DNA from: CAYLQA01 sp964385695
GTDB lineage: Bacteria; Desulfobacterota; Desulfobulbia; Desulfobulbales; Desulfurivibrionaceae
Direction: 5' to 3'
DNA: 14,180 nucleotides
Assembly (NCBI GenBank): GCA_964385695.1
Contig: CAYLQA010000065.1
Location: forward strand, 1-14,180
Both the position numbers and the translations under genes were made by a program. Below are positions 7,916 to 14,180 of this stretch, piece by piece (position 1 is the stretch's first letter; every line of letters starts with the position of its first letter). The notes under the pieces were generated by a model. It did no database searches, had not been told where the DNA came from, and saw only the letters and a program-made list of their open reading frames with translations.

Positions 7916-9011
7916 GGTCCACCTCCTTTTGCGCCCGGGCCAAATTGCTGCGCACCTCTTCTTGTTGCAGGCGTGTGCTGGCCGGGAGCTCGGCAAAGGT
8001 GTGCTGGAACATATCAAGGGGGTCGCCGCCGGTCATAAGCTGCTCCGAACGCTCAACCACCTGCTGGATCTCCTGGGCTATTTCCTGCTCCAACCCCTCA
8101 ATGGCCTCTGGAGTCAGCAGTCCCTTGTTTTGCAGGTAGGTCTGAAAACGAGGAATGGGGTCCTTTTTCTCCCAGTCGGCAACCTCTTCCGCCTCGCGAT
8201 ACTTGGTGGGATCATCGGCAGTGGTGTGCAGGCTCAAGCGATAGGTGTAACACTCGATCAGGGTGGGGCCGCCGCCGGAACGTGCTCTATCCACCGCCTC
8301 TTTGGCTGCGGCATAAACGGCCAAGATATCGTTGCCGTCCACCTGGATGCCGGGCAACCCGTGGGCAAGGGCCTTTTGCGCCAAGGTCTTGGCACGGGTC
8401 TGTTTAGCGCGCGGGATGGAGATGGCCCACTGGTTATTTTGGCAGACAAAGACCACCGGCGCCTGGTAGACACCGGCAAAGTTCAGGGCCTCATGAAAGT
8501 CACCCTCAGAGGTTGCGCCGTCACCGAAAAAGGTCATGGCCACCTGGGGCTGTTTGCGGTACTTGATCGCCATGCCGATACCCACGGCATGGAGCATTTG
8601 CGAGCCCACCGGAATAGAGATGGGCAGATCGTTACGCCCCTCTTCAACCATGCCCCCTTCATCATAACCGCCAAAGTAGAGAATAAAACTTTCCATGGCC
8701 TTGCCGCGCCAGATCTCGACCAGGGTTTCGCGAAAGGCTGGAGCCATCCAGTCATCAGGCTCCAGTAGGGCCACGGCCCCAAGCTGGGAGGCCTCTTGAC
8801 CTTTAATGGGCGGGAAGGTGCCGATGCGGCCCTGACGTTGCAGGTTGAGCATACGCTCGTCAAAACGACGCCCGGCAAGCATGGCCCGGTGCAGTTTTAA
8901 AAGCAGCTCTGCACTCAGATCCGGTTCAAGCTCTTTATCCACCACCCCGTTCTCATCCAGAATGGAGAGATACTCGGTGCTGTAAGCGAGTTCGATTTTT
9001 TTTCTCGGCAT
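7908..9011 (-). CDS. pdhA: 2-oxoacid dehydrogenase E1 component, alpha subunit (PdhA-type)
   Basis: Thiamine-diphosphate subunit that decarboxylates a 2-oxoacid and acylates the lipoyl arm of E2. It is 367 aa. The start has AAGGAGGG 4 nt upstream. Motifs are FDERMLNLQRQGRIGTFPP (50-68), GQEAS, the TPP/Mg signature GDG (163-165) to NN (192-193), and the phospholoop LSLHTTADDPTKYR with H262. The overall style (ILDENG near the N-terminus, NNQWAISIPR) resembles the Gram-positive/archaeal PdhA branch, whose members use pyruvate or branched-chain 2-oxoacids. The linked leucine-type dehydrogenase favours the branched-chain option, so the pdhA symbol marks the family, not a proven substrate. It is the first gene of the operon. 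Confidence 0.94.
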   Translation of the reverse strand: MPRKKIELAYSTEYLSILDENGVVDKELEPDLSAELLLKLHRAMLAGRRFDERMLNLQRQGRIGTFPPIKGQEASQLGAVALLEPDDWMAPAFRETLVEIWRGKAMESFILYFGGYDEGGMVEEGRNDLPISIPVGSQMLHAVGIGMAIKYRKQPQVAMTFFGDGATSEGDFHEALNFAGVYQAPVVFVCQNNQWAISIPRAKQTRAKTLAQKALAHGLPGIQVDGNDILAVYAAAKEAVDRARSGGGPTLIECYTYRLSLHTTADDPTKYREAEEVADWEKKDPIPRFQTYLQNKGLLTPEAIEGLEQEIAQEIQQVVERSEQLMTGGDPLDMFQHTFAELPASTRLQQEEVRSNLARAQKEVDHD

Positions 9012-9106
9012 TGTTCCCTCCTTGTTTTTCCAGATGCATTACGAAACCCAAAAACAAAGAACAACGATGGAGCGGTGTGACCGAAGATACTCCTATAATC
9101 AGGCTA

Positions 9107-9125
9107 TTCACTTTTAGTAAGTGAA
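9107..9125. promoter_or_regulatory. Candidate operator palindrome upstream of the dehydrogenase operon
   Basis: TTCACTT-TTAGT-AAGTGAA is a perfect 7-bp inverted repeat with a 5-nt spacer. It lies in the 175-nt gap between the end of nqrF and the start of E1 alpha, about 95 nt before the E1 alpha start. Its short AT-rich arms and lack of a following T-run (on the minus strand it continues TAGCCTG) argue for a protein-binding site rather than a terminator. The operon promoter should be in this gap, but I see no convincing -35/-10 pair; a TATAGG lies close by. The rest of the gap holds nothing else I can name. Confidence 0.35.
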
Positions 9126-9186
9126 GCAAGAATAAGTACTATTTTGTGACAGGATTTTTTGCACCACTTTAGATTTTCGAGCGGAA

Positions 9187-10293
9187 CTACTCGAACTTGT
9201 CAAAACAGATGCGCTCAGGGGGCAGGCCCTTTTTCATGAGCAGTTCCTGGCAGGAGTGCACCATGGCCGGTACGCCGCAGATATAGGCATCGATGGGTGG
9301 ATTGTCCGGGATATATTTTGCAATGAGATCCGTTACCCGTCCCTTTTCACCGACCCAGCTATCCTCGTCTTTGGTCCGGGAAAGGGTCGGCACATAGGTG
9401 AAGTTATCCATGGTGCGCTCAAACTCCAGCATCTCCTCATAACAGAGAAGATCCTCCTCTCTGCGGTCGCCAAAAAAGAAGGTGACCTTTTTATTGCTCC
9501 CCAGTTCTTTGAGCTGGCTGAGCATGGAACGGATCGGAGCAAGACCGGAGCCTGTGGCTATCATCAACAACTCCCGTTCGGAATCCCGCAGGCAAAACTC
9601 GCCGAATGGCCCCCGCAGAGCGAGCTCATCTCCCTCTTTGAGATACTCGTGTATATAGGTGGAGACAGCGCCTTCAGGCACCCGGGTAATAAGCAGGCCG
9701 AGGTGGTGGTGTTCACTGGGCGGTGAGGCGATGGAGTAGGCACGAAATTCCGGCTCTGTGGTGAGTTCGTATTTCGGAACCTCAAGCTGGATGTATTGGC
9801 CGGCCCGAAAATCAATTCCCTCTTCCGGGCTGAGGATGCGAAAATCAACAAAGTTAATATCCGGGGTGATCCTTGTGATCTGTTCCACCCGGGCCTGAAA
9901 CTCCTTAACGGCAAAGAGCTCATCCGGCACCTGGATCTTCATATCCTCCTTGACCTTGAGCTGGCAGGCAAGGCGGACATGTTGGGTCAGTTCGTTCAGG
10001 TCGAGATATGGAGTCTCTGTGGGCAGCACCTGCCCGCCTCCCTCCATGACCTGCACCTTACAATAGGCACAGGTTCCTTTGCCGCCGCAGGCCGAGGGCA
10101 GATAAATCCCCTCGTCCGCCAGGGTAAAAAGCAGGGAGCGGCCGCCTTGCACGGTGAGATCCTTCTCCTCGTTGACCAGGACGCGACGCTCACCGTAATC
10201 GGCCAGAAAGCGGTCTGCCAACTCAAGAAGAAGGGCCAAAAAGGCAACCATTCCACTGATGAGCATCAGACCGATAAAAAGATCAAGAAACAT
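9187..10293 (-). CDS. nqrF: Na+-translocating NADH:quinone reductase subunit F (NqrF)
   Basis: NADH-oxidising entry subunit: takes hydride on FAD and passes electrons through a [2Fe-2S] cluster into the membrane subunits. It is 368 aa from ATG 10293, 2 nt after the nqrE stop with AGGTG upstream; the longer open frame to 10455 is inside nqrE. One N-terminal membrane helix (about 4-25) precedes a ferredoxin domain with C69, C75, C78 and C110. The FAD site is RAYS (184-187), the NAD-binding loop GSGLAPIRS (248-256), followed by CGVPAM and the C-terminal FDKFE. It is about 40 aa shorter than the Vibrio protein (408), the gap lying in the FAD domain. NqrF is what makes this cluster Nqr-like rather than Rnf. 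Confidence 0.94.
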   Translation of the reverse strand: MFLDLFIGLMLISGMVAFLALLLELADRFLADYGERRVLVNEEKDLTVQGGRSLLFTLADEGIYLPSACGGKGTCAYCKVQVMEGGGQVLPTETPYLDLNELTQHVRLACQLKVKEDMKIQVPDELFAVKEFQARVEQITRITPDINFVDFRILSPEEGIDFRAGQYIQLEVPKYELTTEPEFRAYSIASPPSEHHHLGLLITRVPEGAVSTYIHEYLKEGDELALRGPFGEFCLRDSERELLMIATGSGLAPIRSMLSQLKELGSNKKVTFFFGDRREEDLLCYEEMLEFERTMDNFTYVPTLSRTKDEDSWVGEKGRVTDLIAKYIPDNPPIDAYICGVPAMVHSCQELLMKKGLPPERICFDKFE

Positions 10294-10295
10294 AA

Positions 10296-10889
10296 CTATT
10301 GCACCTGCACCATGCCGCTGAAGGCAATAAAGGCCAAGGAGAGAATGCCGGTGATGAGCAGGGTGATGCCCGGACCATCCAGCCCCTTGGGCAGGACATT
10401 GGCCTTTTGAATTTTCTCGCGCATGGCCCCGACCATGGAAATCGCCAAGAGCCAACCAATGCCGCTGCCGGCCCCGTAGGCCAGGGATTGGACCAGGCTG
10501 TACTCGCGAATCACCATGAAAAGAGAGGCCCCGAGGATGGCGCAGTTCACCGTGATCAACGGAAGAAAGATACCGAGCAGTTGATACAGGGCTGTGAAGT
10601 AACGCTCAAGGGTCATCTCCACCAGTTGGACAAAGGCGGCAATCACGATGATAAAAATGATGTATTGGAAATGAACCAGATCAAAGGGCACCAGAATCCG
10701 GTAGTAAATAAGATGATTCAGCCCGGCTGAGCAGGTCATGACAAAGACCACGGCCAGCCCTAGGCCTGCAGCGGAACGCAGGTTTTTCGAGATGCCGATA
10801 TAGGGGCAGAGTCCGAGAAAATTGGTCAGGAGGATATTGTTGGTAAATATTGCGGCAAACAAAAGTGTGCCCGGGTCAATGCTTGTCAC
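10296..10889 (-). CDS. nqrE: NqrE/RnfA integral membrane subunit
   Basis: Membrane subunit of the ion-pumping NADH dehydrogenase; with NqrD it holds an intramembrane iron-sulfur centre between two half-channels. The protein is 197 aa, the family's normal length, with about six hydrophobic segments. Cysteine C28 in FLGLCPYIGIS and C116 in LITVNCAILG match the conserved metal-ligand positions. The runs YGAGSGIGWLLAI and LDGPGITLLITG read as NqrE. The start is GTG at 10889 with TGAGGA 7 nt upstream, 9 nt after nqrD. It is also homologous to RnfA, and the two families are hard to separate by eye. Confidence 0.94.
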   Translation of the reverse strand: MTSIDPGTLLFAAIFTNNILLTNFLGLCPYIGISKNLRSAAGLGLAVVFVMTCSAGLNHLIYYRILVPFDLVHFQYIIFIIVIAAFVQLVEMTLERYFTALYQLLGIFLPLITVNCAILGASLFMVIREYSLVQSLAYGAGSGIGWLLAISMVGAMREKIQKANVLPKGLDGPGITLLITGILSLAFIAFSGMVQVQ

Positions 10890-10898
10890 GGTTCATCC

Positions 10899-11522
10899 TC
10901 ACAGGTTTTGTTGTCGCTGCTCTTCCGGCTCGCTAAAGGATCTGACCAGCCAGACATAGAGCCCCAGGGTAAAAAAGGCGCCCGGAGGCATGATCATAAT
11001 CGTCCACGGGGTAAAACTCTCCGGCATGATGGGGTAGCCGAACAGAGTGCCAAAGCCCAAGAGCTCCCGGACAAAGGCCACCCCGAAAAGCACCAGGGAA
11101 AAGCCAATGCCCACGGCCAATCCGTCGAGAAACGAGGGCCAGGGACGATTGCTTCTGGCAAAGGCCTCACAGCGCCCCATGATAATGCAGTTGGTGATAA
11201 TCAGGCCGACATAGGGCCCCAGGGCCTCGCTGATATCCGGCAGATGGGCCTTGATAACGATGTCAAAGATGATGACATAGGAGGAGATGATCAGGGTCTG
11301 CACCATCATGCGGATGCGCAGGGGAGTCAGGGTGCGTAAAAGGGAGACCGTGGTGCAGGACATGGTCAGGGTAAATACCAGGCCGATGTTCATCACCAGG
11401 GTATTGACCAGCAGACTCGTTACGGCCAGGGTGGAACAGATGCCCAAGGTATGCCGCAGGATGGGGTTTTCCTGCCACAGGCCCTCACGCATAATCTGCC
11501 GTGTCGAAGTTTTGCCGATCAT
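10899..11522 (-). CDS. nqrD: NqrD/RnfE integral membrane subunit
   Basis: Pairs with NqrE in the membrane core. It is 207 aa from ATG 11522, which overlaps the preceding stop as TAATG with GGGAG upstream; a GTG at 11534 would add four residues. C29 (LGICSTLAVTS) and C112 (LIITNCIIMGRCEAFA) fall at the same positions as the iron-cluster cysteines of Vibrio NqrD. The stretch DISEALGPYVGLIITNC is NqrD-like, while REGLW near the N-terminus and MPPGAFFTLGL near the C-terminus recall RnfE, so the sequence looks intermediate. Several strongly hydrophobic helices are present. Confidence 0.94.
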   Translation of the reverse strand: MIGKTSTRQIMREGLWQENPILRHTLGICSTLAVTSLLVNTLVMNIGLVFTLTMSCTTVSLLRTLTPLRIRMMVQTLIISSYVIIFDIVIKAHLPDISEALGPYVGLIITNCIIMGRCEAFARSNRPWPSFLDGLAVGIGFSLVLFGVAFVRELLGFGTLFGYPIMPESFTPWTIMIMPPGAFFTLGLYVWLVRSFSEPEEQRQQNL

Positions 11523-12151
11523 TATGACTCCCACTCCTGATGCATATCTTTAATCAGCCGCAGTTCCCGATTGACAATGGTCTCAACCGCCTTGCTGGTC
11601 TGGGTGGCGCCGGTGATGGCATCAAGCTCCAGCGGCGCCTTACCCGGGGCCGGAGGAGTCATGGAAAAAAAACCTTTCTCATCCGGCTCAGCCACAAGAG
11701 AAAGACCGGTAAACTGCTCCGTAAACCACGATTCCGTAATCCGTGCTCCCAGGCCCGGGGTTTCCTGATGGAGGTAAAACTCGATGGCGAGAACCCGCTC
11801 CAACTGTGCATCCACCCCCACCATGGCCTCGATGGGCCCCCAAAAACCAGCGCCGCGCAGGGAAAAAGCATGGCCGAGAGGTTTTTTGTTTGCCGGATCA
11901 TGGGCGGTGTAAATGGTCCTGCCTTGCGCTCTTTTTTCTGTGACATGGGTTGCAAAGAGCCTTGTTATCTCCTCCTGGGAGGCGGTGAGGGTCTGGGGAA
12001 CCTTGAGCACCGTTAATATGACCCGTTGTAACTTGGCCTGCCGGTTGAGAGCGATCCTCTCCTCATTGGCCACCTTGGCCACAGTCACCAGGGAGGTAAA
12101 AAACAGGGTGAGGCAGAACATGTAGAACACAGAGAAAAGACGCTTGTTCAC
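11522..12151 (-). CDS. nqrC: RnfG/NqrC FMN-binding subunit
   Basis: Subunit carrying covalent FMN on the outer face of the membrane. It is 209 aa from GTG 12151, chosen because AGGAGGG lies 7 nt upstream and the GTG overlaps the preceding stop as GTGA; the open frame reaching 12310 runs through the neighbouring gene in the wrong frame. One N-terminal helix (about 6-25) anchors it. The FMN attachment motif is DAITGAT with T183, preceded by HQETPGLGARI (128-138), typical of both families. Its length and the TGATQTSKAVETIV tail are closer to RnfG than to NqrC (about 257 aa). The flavin transferase ApbE needed for attachment is not in this window. Confidence 0.92.
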   Translation of the reverse strand: MNKRLFSVFYMFCLTLFFTSLVTVAKVANEERIALNRQAKLQRVILTVLKVPQTLTASQEEITRLFATHVTEKRAQGRTIYTAHDPANKKPLGHAFSLRGAGFWGPIEAMVGVDAQLERVLAIEFYLHQETPGLGARITESWFTEQFTGLSLVAEPDEKGFFSMTPPAPGKAPLELDAITGATQTSKAVETIVNRELRLIKDMHQEWES

Positions 12152-13113
12152 GATGACGCCCTCCTGTTCTGCTGCAGCTTGCGCATGCCCTGATCCAGAA
12201 GCGGTACGAGCCCGTTCATGATCAGGACGGCAAACATCAGCCCCTCGGAGAAATTGGAATAACCGCGCAGGACAATGGTGAGGCTGCCGATCATAAAACC
12301 ATAAAGCCATTGGCCCGGCTTGGTCTTGGCCCCGGTGATCGGTTCGGTGACGACATAAACCGTGCCGAAAAGAAAAGAGCCGCTGAGAATGGTCACAAGG
12401 GGAGAGGCGACCACGGAAAGTCCGGCAAGGCTCAGGGCCAGGCCTGCCGACACCCCGCCCAACAGACAGGAGAGCGCCAGCCGCCAGGGCGCGATTTTTT
12501 TATAAATCAGGTAGGCCCCGCCCAGCAGAATGAGCGCGGCAGAGGTTTCTCCCAAGGAGCCGGAGGTGGCGCCCCAAAAAAGTTGGTCCAGACTTGGGGA
12601 GGCAAGCCCTTTTTTAAAGGCGACAAGAGGGGTGGCGCTGGTGATGGCATCGAGCGATGGTGCCCACAGCCCAAAACCCGCCAGAGTCCCCGAGGTGGGC
12701 TCAGCCCAGGTGTTGGTCATATAGGTGGGAAAGGTCACATAGAGAAAGCAACGGCCCACCATGGCCGGATTGAAAACATTAAAACCAAAACCGCCAAAGG
12801 CCATTTTGCCCAGGCCAACCGCCACGATGATGCCAATGATGCCGACCCAGTAGGGCACGGTCGGCGGCAGAGAAAGGGTAAAGATCAGGCAGGTGACCAG
12901 CACTGCCGAGGTGACAGGCTTGCCTCGCTTAAAAGCAAAAAGCGCCTCGGTGGCAAAGCCAAAAAGCAAAATAACCAGCGAAAGAACCAGGGAGCGCCAA
13001 CCAAAAAAATAGATCGAGGCAGCCTGCAGGGGCAGCAAGGCATAACAGACCTGCAGCATGGGGTTCTGCCTGAAAAACCATTTTTCGGGAACGGGCAATT
13101 TGGTCCTTCCCAT
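12148..13113 (-). CDS. rnfD: RnfD/NqrB membrane subunit with covalent FMN site
   Basis: Largest membrane subunit, the probable ion channel with a covalently bound FMN. The 321 aa contain about nine or ten hydrophobic helices. The FMN threonine is T161 in DAITSATPL, and the segment FGGFGFNVFNPAMVGR (106-121) is the conserved cytoplasmic loop. The YFFGWRSL near residue 35 and the lack of the ~60-90-residue N-terminal extension of NqrB (about 415 aa) make it RnfD-like. An in-frame TAA four codons upstream of 13113 rules out a longer N-terminus. ATG 13113 has no good ribosome site; TTG at 13098, preceded by GGAAGG at 6 nt, is a credible alternative start. It is the first gene of the pump operon. 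Confidence 0.92.
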   Translation of the reverse strand: MGRTKLPVPEKWFFRQNPMLQVCYALLPLQAASIYFFGWRSLVLSLVILLFGFATEALFAFKRGKPVTSAVLVTCLIFTLSLPPTVPYWVGIIGIIVAVGLGKMAFGGFGFNVFNPAMVGRCFLYVTFPTYMTNTWAEPTSGTLAGFGLWAPSLDAITSATPLVAFKKGLASPSLDQLFWGATSGSLGETSAALILLGGAYLIYKKIAPWRLALSCLLGGVSAGLALSLAGLSVVASPLVTILSGSFLFGTVYVVTEPITGAKTKPGQWLYGFMIGSLTIVLRGYSNFSEGLMFAVLIMNGLVPLLDQGMRKLQQNRRASS

Positions 13114-13193
13114 TGCAATACGGAGTTAATGAAAAATAATGCTCTGCCTGGCAACTCTTGTCCTGGCGGGGCGCGATTACAAGGTGTAAAAAA

Positions 13194-13223
13194 ATTAGAC
13201 CATAAGCAATTTTAATCTGTCAA
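13194..13223 (-). promoter_or_regulatory. Sigma-70-type promoter of the Nqr/Rnf operon
   Basis: Reading the minus strand, TTGACA (13218-13223) is followed after 18 nt by TCTAAT (13194-13199), preceded by TGG, giving an extended -10. Transcription would start near 13187, leaving a 5' leader of about 75 nt before rnfD. A weak TTAAT/ATTAA inverted repeat (13212-13228) overlaps the -35 and could bind a regulator. The gap 13114-13340 holds this promoter and the ykgJ terminator; the leader itself shows no clear riboswitch. Confidence 0.7.
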
Positions 13224-13284
13224 ATTAATGCGGCGCTTTTCTCCCTTTGGCAACATTCGTCTGCCCCGGAAAAAAGAAAATGGA

Positions 13285-13319
13285 AAGCGTATCGGGCATC
13301 AATCCGGCTCGATACGCTT
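13285..13319 (-). terminator. Rho-independent terminator after ykgJ
   Basis: A perfect 10-bp stem (AAGCGTATCG / CGATACGCTT) with a 15-nt loop begins about 20 nt after the ykgJ stop. On the minus strand it is followed by TCCATTTTCTTTTTT, a T-rich tract. It separates ykgJ from the pump operon, whose promoter lies about 60 nt further on. Confidence 0.72.
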
Positions 13320-13340
13320 CGGGTGTGTTGTACGATTTTT

Positions 13341-13934
13341 TTACAGCCTGGGTGGGCCGAGGATGATCATCTCGGCAATGGTCTTTTTGACCTTGGGCAT
13401 GACGCCCACGTTCTCGGCCAAGAACTCCTGCTCGAATTTGGCAAGATCGCGCAGCAGGGTGGAGCGTTCTACCGCCGGCACGCCGCTGCGACCTTCGACA
13501 ATCTCCTGGCAGCGAAAGCAGCCGGGAAAATTCTTGACCTGGCCGTTGGGAAAGGTAAGCGATGAGGGCACGCCGTGCATGCGGCAAATCATCAACCGAT
13601 GTTTGTAAAGCCCGCACAGACCATCCACCAGCAAGGGGCAAGCAATCTGCGGCCGCTCGTCCCGCGCCAAAGCCCGTTCACTCTGCGCCACATACTCTGC
13701 CGCCTGCTCCTTGATCAGGGCAAGTTTGTCTTCGGGTAACTCACTCAACCCCTCCCACAGATAGGCCCACTCGATATAGGTATGGTGCTGAAAAAAACTA
13801 TCGCAGCAATTATCCGGGCAGCCCTCGCAGGTAAAATCCAGCTGCTTTGCCACGATATCGTAGGCATCTTCCATGCGCGCATAAAGCGCCGCTATTTTTT
13901 CGGCCAACTCAGCCGGAAGGTATTTTTCATTCAT
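13341..13934 (-). CDS. YkgJ-family cysteine cluster protein (zinc/iron-chelating domain)
   Basis: A 197-aa soluble protein of the CxxCxxxCC family, thought to bind zinc or an iron-sulfur centre; the biochemical role of the family is not established. Nine cysteines are visible: C36, C39, C43 and C44 (CEGCPDNCC), C99, C107, C117 (LMICRMHGVP), then C139 and C142 (FPGCFRC). A helical N-terminus (1-30) precedes the first cluster. The ATG at 13934 has GAGAG 6 nt upstream. The gene stands alone between the palindromic repeat and a terminator, so it is probably transcribed separately from the pump operon. There is no signal peptide or membrane helix. Function is not assigned. Confidence 0.9.
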   Translation of the reverse strand: MNEKYLPAELAEKIAALYARMEDAYDIVAKQLDFTCEGCPDNCCDSFFQHHTYIEWAYLWEGLSELPEDKLALIKEQAAEYVAQSERALARDERPQIACPLLVDGLCGLYKHRLMICRMHGVPSSLTFPNGQVKNFPGCFRCQEIVEGRSGVPAVERSTLLRDLAKFEQEFLAENVGVMPKVKKTIAEMIILGPPRL

Positions 13935-13973
13935 GTCAATCTCTCAAAAAATATAAAGTTACCGCAATGCCTC

Positions 13974-14079
13974 AAACTATTGAGAAGTGCTCCAGCTGTG
14001 TGGAATGAGGTGCGCCGGTTATAGTAAAGCTATACCGGCTCGCCTCAGTGCGCGCAGATGGGGTGCTCCTCAGCAGTTT
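13974..14079. repeat. ~106-nt imperfect palindrome, copy 2 of the dispersed hairpin repeat
   Basis: The arms pair from A13974-T14079 inward. Of the first 46 positions I count 33 Watson-Crick pairs, 7 G-T wobbles and 6 mismatches. A tip follows of GCCGGTTATAG, loop TAAAG and CTATACCGGC with one bulged T. The right arm shares CAGATGGGGTGCT and the CAGT end with copy 1, and the left arm shares ACT-TT-AG-AGTGC. The middle stems differ in sequence between copies but still pair. It begins at the stop codon of the upstream gene, as copy 1 nearly does. The rest of the gap (13935-13973) is AT-rich and presumably carries the ykgJ promoter. Confidence 0.8.
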
Positions 14080-14180
14080 TACTTATACAAATTTTCCATT
14101 TTTGCAGCCGCCTCATCAATGCGCTTCATTCCTTCCAGCAGCATGACCAGGCAGTTGCCCAGCACCGGGTGCATCTTTTC
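14079..14180 (-). CDS. C-terminal end of an unrecognised protein (partial)
   Basis: Thirty-three codons run from the window edge to a TAA at 14079-14081. The readable part includes HPVLGNCLVMLLEGMKR and ends KMENLYK, an amphipathic, probably helical tail. Codon use resembles the neighbouring genes and the reading frame stops exactly at the edge of the palindromic repeat. I do not recognise the family, and the bulk of the gene lies beyond the window. Confidence 0.55.
   Translation of the reverse strand, partial: EKMHPVLGNCLVMLLEGMKRIDEAAAKMENLYK

Noticed and set aside
7707..8768. 353-codon open frame on the plus strand
   Set aside because: It lies wholly antisense to E1 alpha and E1 beta, both with clear family motifs and ribosome sites. 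The translation has no recognisable domain and is an effect of codon composition.
9176..9195. Short stem TTCGAG/CTCGAA spanning the nqrF stop as a terminator
   Set aside because: Only 6 bp with an 8-nt loop and no T-run after it on the minus strand, so I do not call it a terminator.
12310..13215. 301-codon plus-strand open frame
   Set aside because: Antisense to rnfD. The product is Gly/Lys/Gln-rich and low in hydrophobic structure, typical of the complement of a membrane protein gene.
13225..13641. Alternative minus-strand open frame overlapping the ykgJ end
   Set aside because: Out of frame with the YkgJ protein and crosses the terminator; Arg/Ala-rich with no domain.

Overview
The window is a tightly packed bacterial locus with every supported gene on the minus strand, so transcription runs right to left. 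Moderate-to-high GC, AMP-binding and lipoate genes, and an Nqr/Rnf-type ion pump fit an anaerobic Gram-negative bacterium, most plausibly a member of the Desulfobacterota (Desulfobulbales-like). This placement rests on the style of the proteins and is not proven. No rRNA, tRNA, CRISPR array, transposase or phage gene is visible.

From right to left: (a) 14079-14180 is the C-terminal tail of an unrecognised gene. It is followed directly by a ~105-nt imperfect palindrome (13974-14079), then a cysteine-rich YkgJ-type metal-chelating protein (13341-13934) and a hairpin terminator (13285-13319). (b) A strong promoter (TTGACA / extended -10) at 13194-13223 starts a five-gene operon (13113 to 9187) for a membrane redox pump: RnfD/NqrB, RnfG/NqrC, NqrD, NqrE and NqrF. 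No NqrA, RnfB or RnfC is present, so the set looks like a Rnf/Nqr hybrid. (c) After a 175-nt gap with a 7-bp palindrome comes a 2-oxoacid dehydrogenase operon: E1 alpha, E1 beta, lipoyl E2, a second copy of the palindromic repeat, E3, lipB, lipA, a leucine/valine-type amino acid dehydrogenase and a partial AMP-forming acyl-CoA synthetase that leaves the window on the left.

Working together: the amino acid dehydrogenase would deaminate an aliphatic amino acid to a 2-oxoacid. The E1/E2/E3 complex would oxidatively decarboxylate this to an acyl-CoA. LipB and LipA would build the lipoyl arm of E2 in situ. The acyl-CoA synthetase would link free acids to the acyl-CoA pool. The amino acid dehydrogenase lacks both residues that give glutamate specificity, which points to branched-chain rather than glutamate metabolism, even though E1 alpha most resembles PdhA. 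The E3 carries an NADP-type coenzyme fingerprint (GxGxxA, and V-R in place of the ribose-binding Glu), so the complex may deliver NADPH. The neighbouring pump is predicted to oxidise NADH through NqrF.

Most genes overlap or nearly touch (GTGA, TAATG and 8-nt overlaps), which implies translational coupling. The non-coding stretches are all under 300 nt: 13114-13340, 9012-9186, 13935-14078 and 5483-5623. Each is described in the features.
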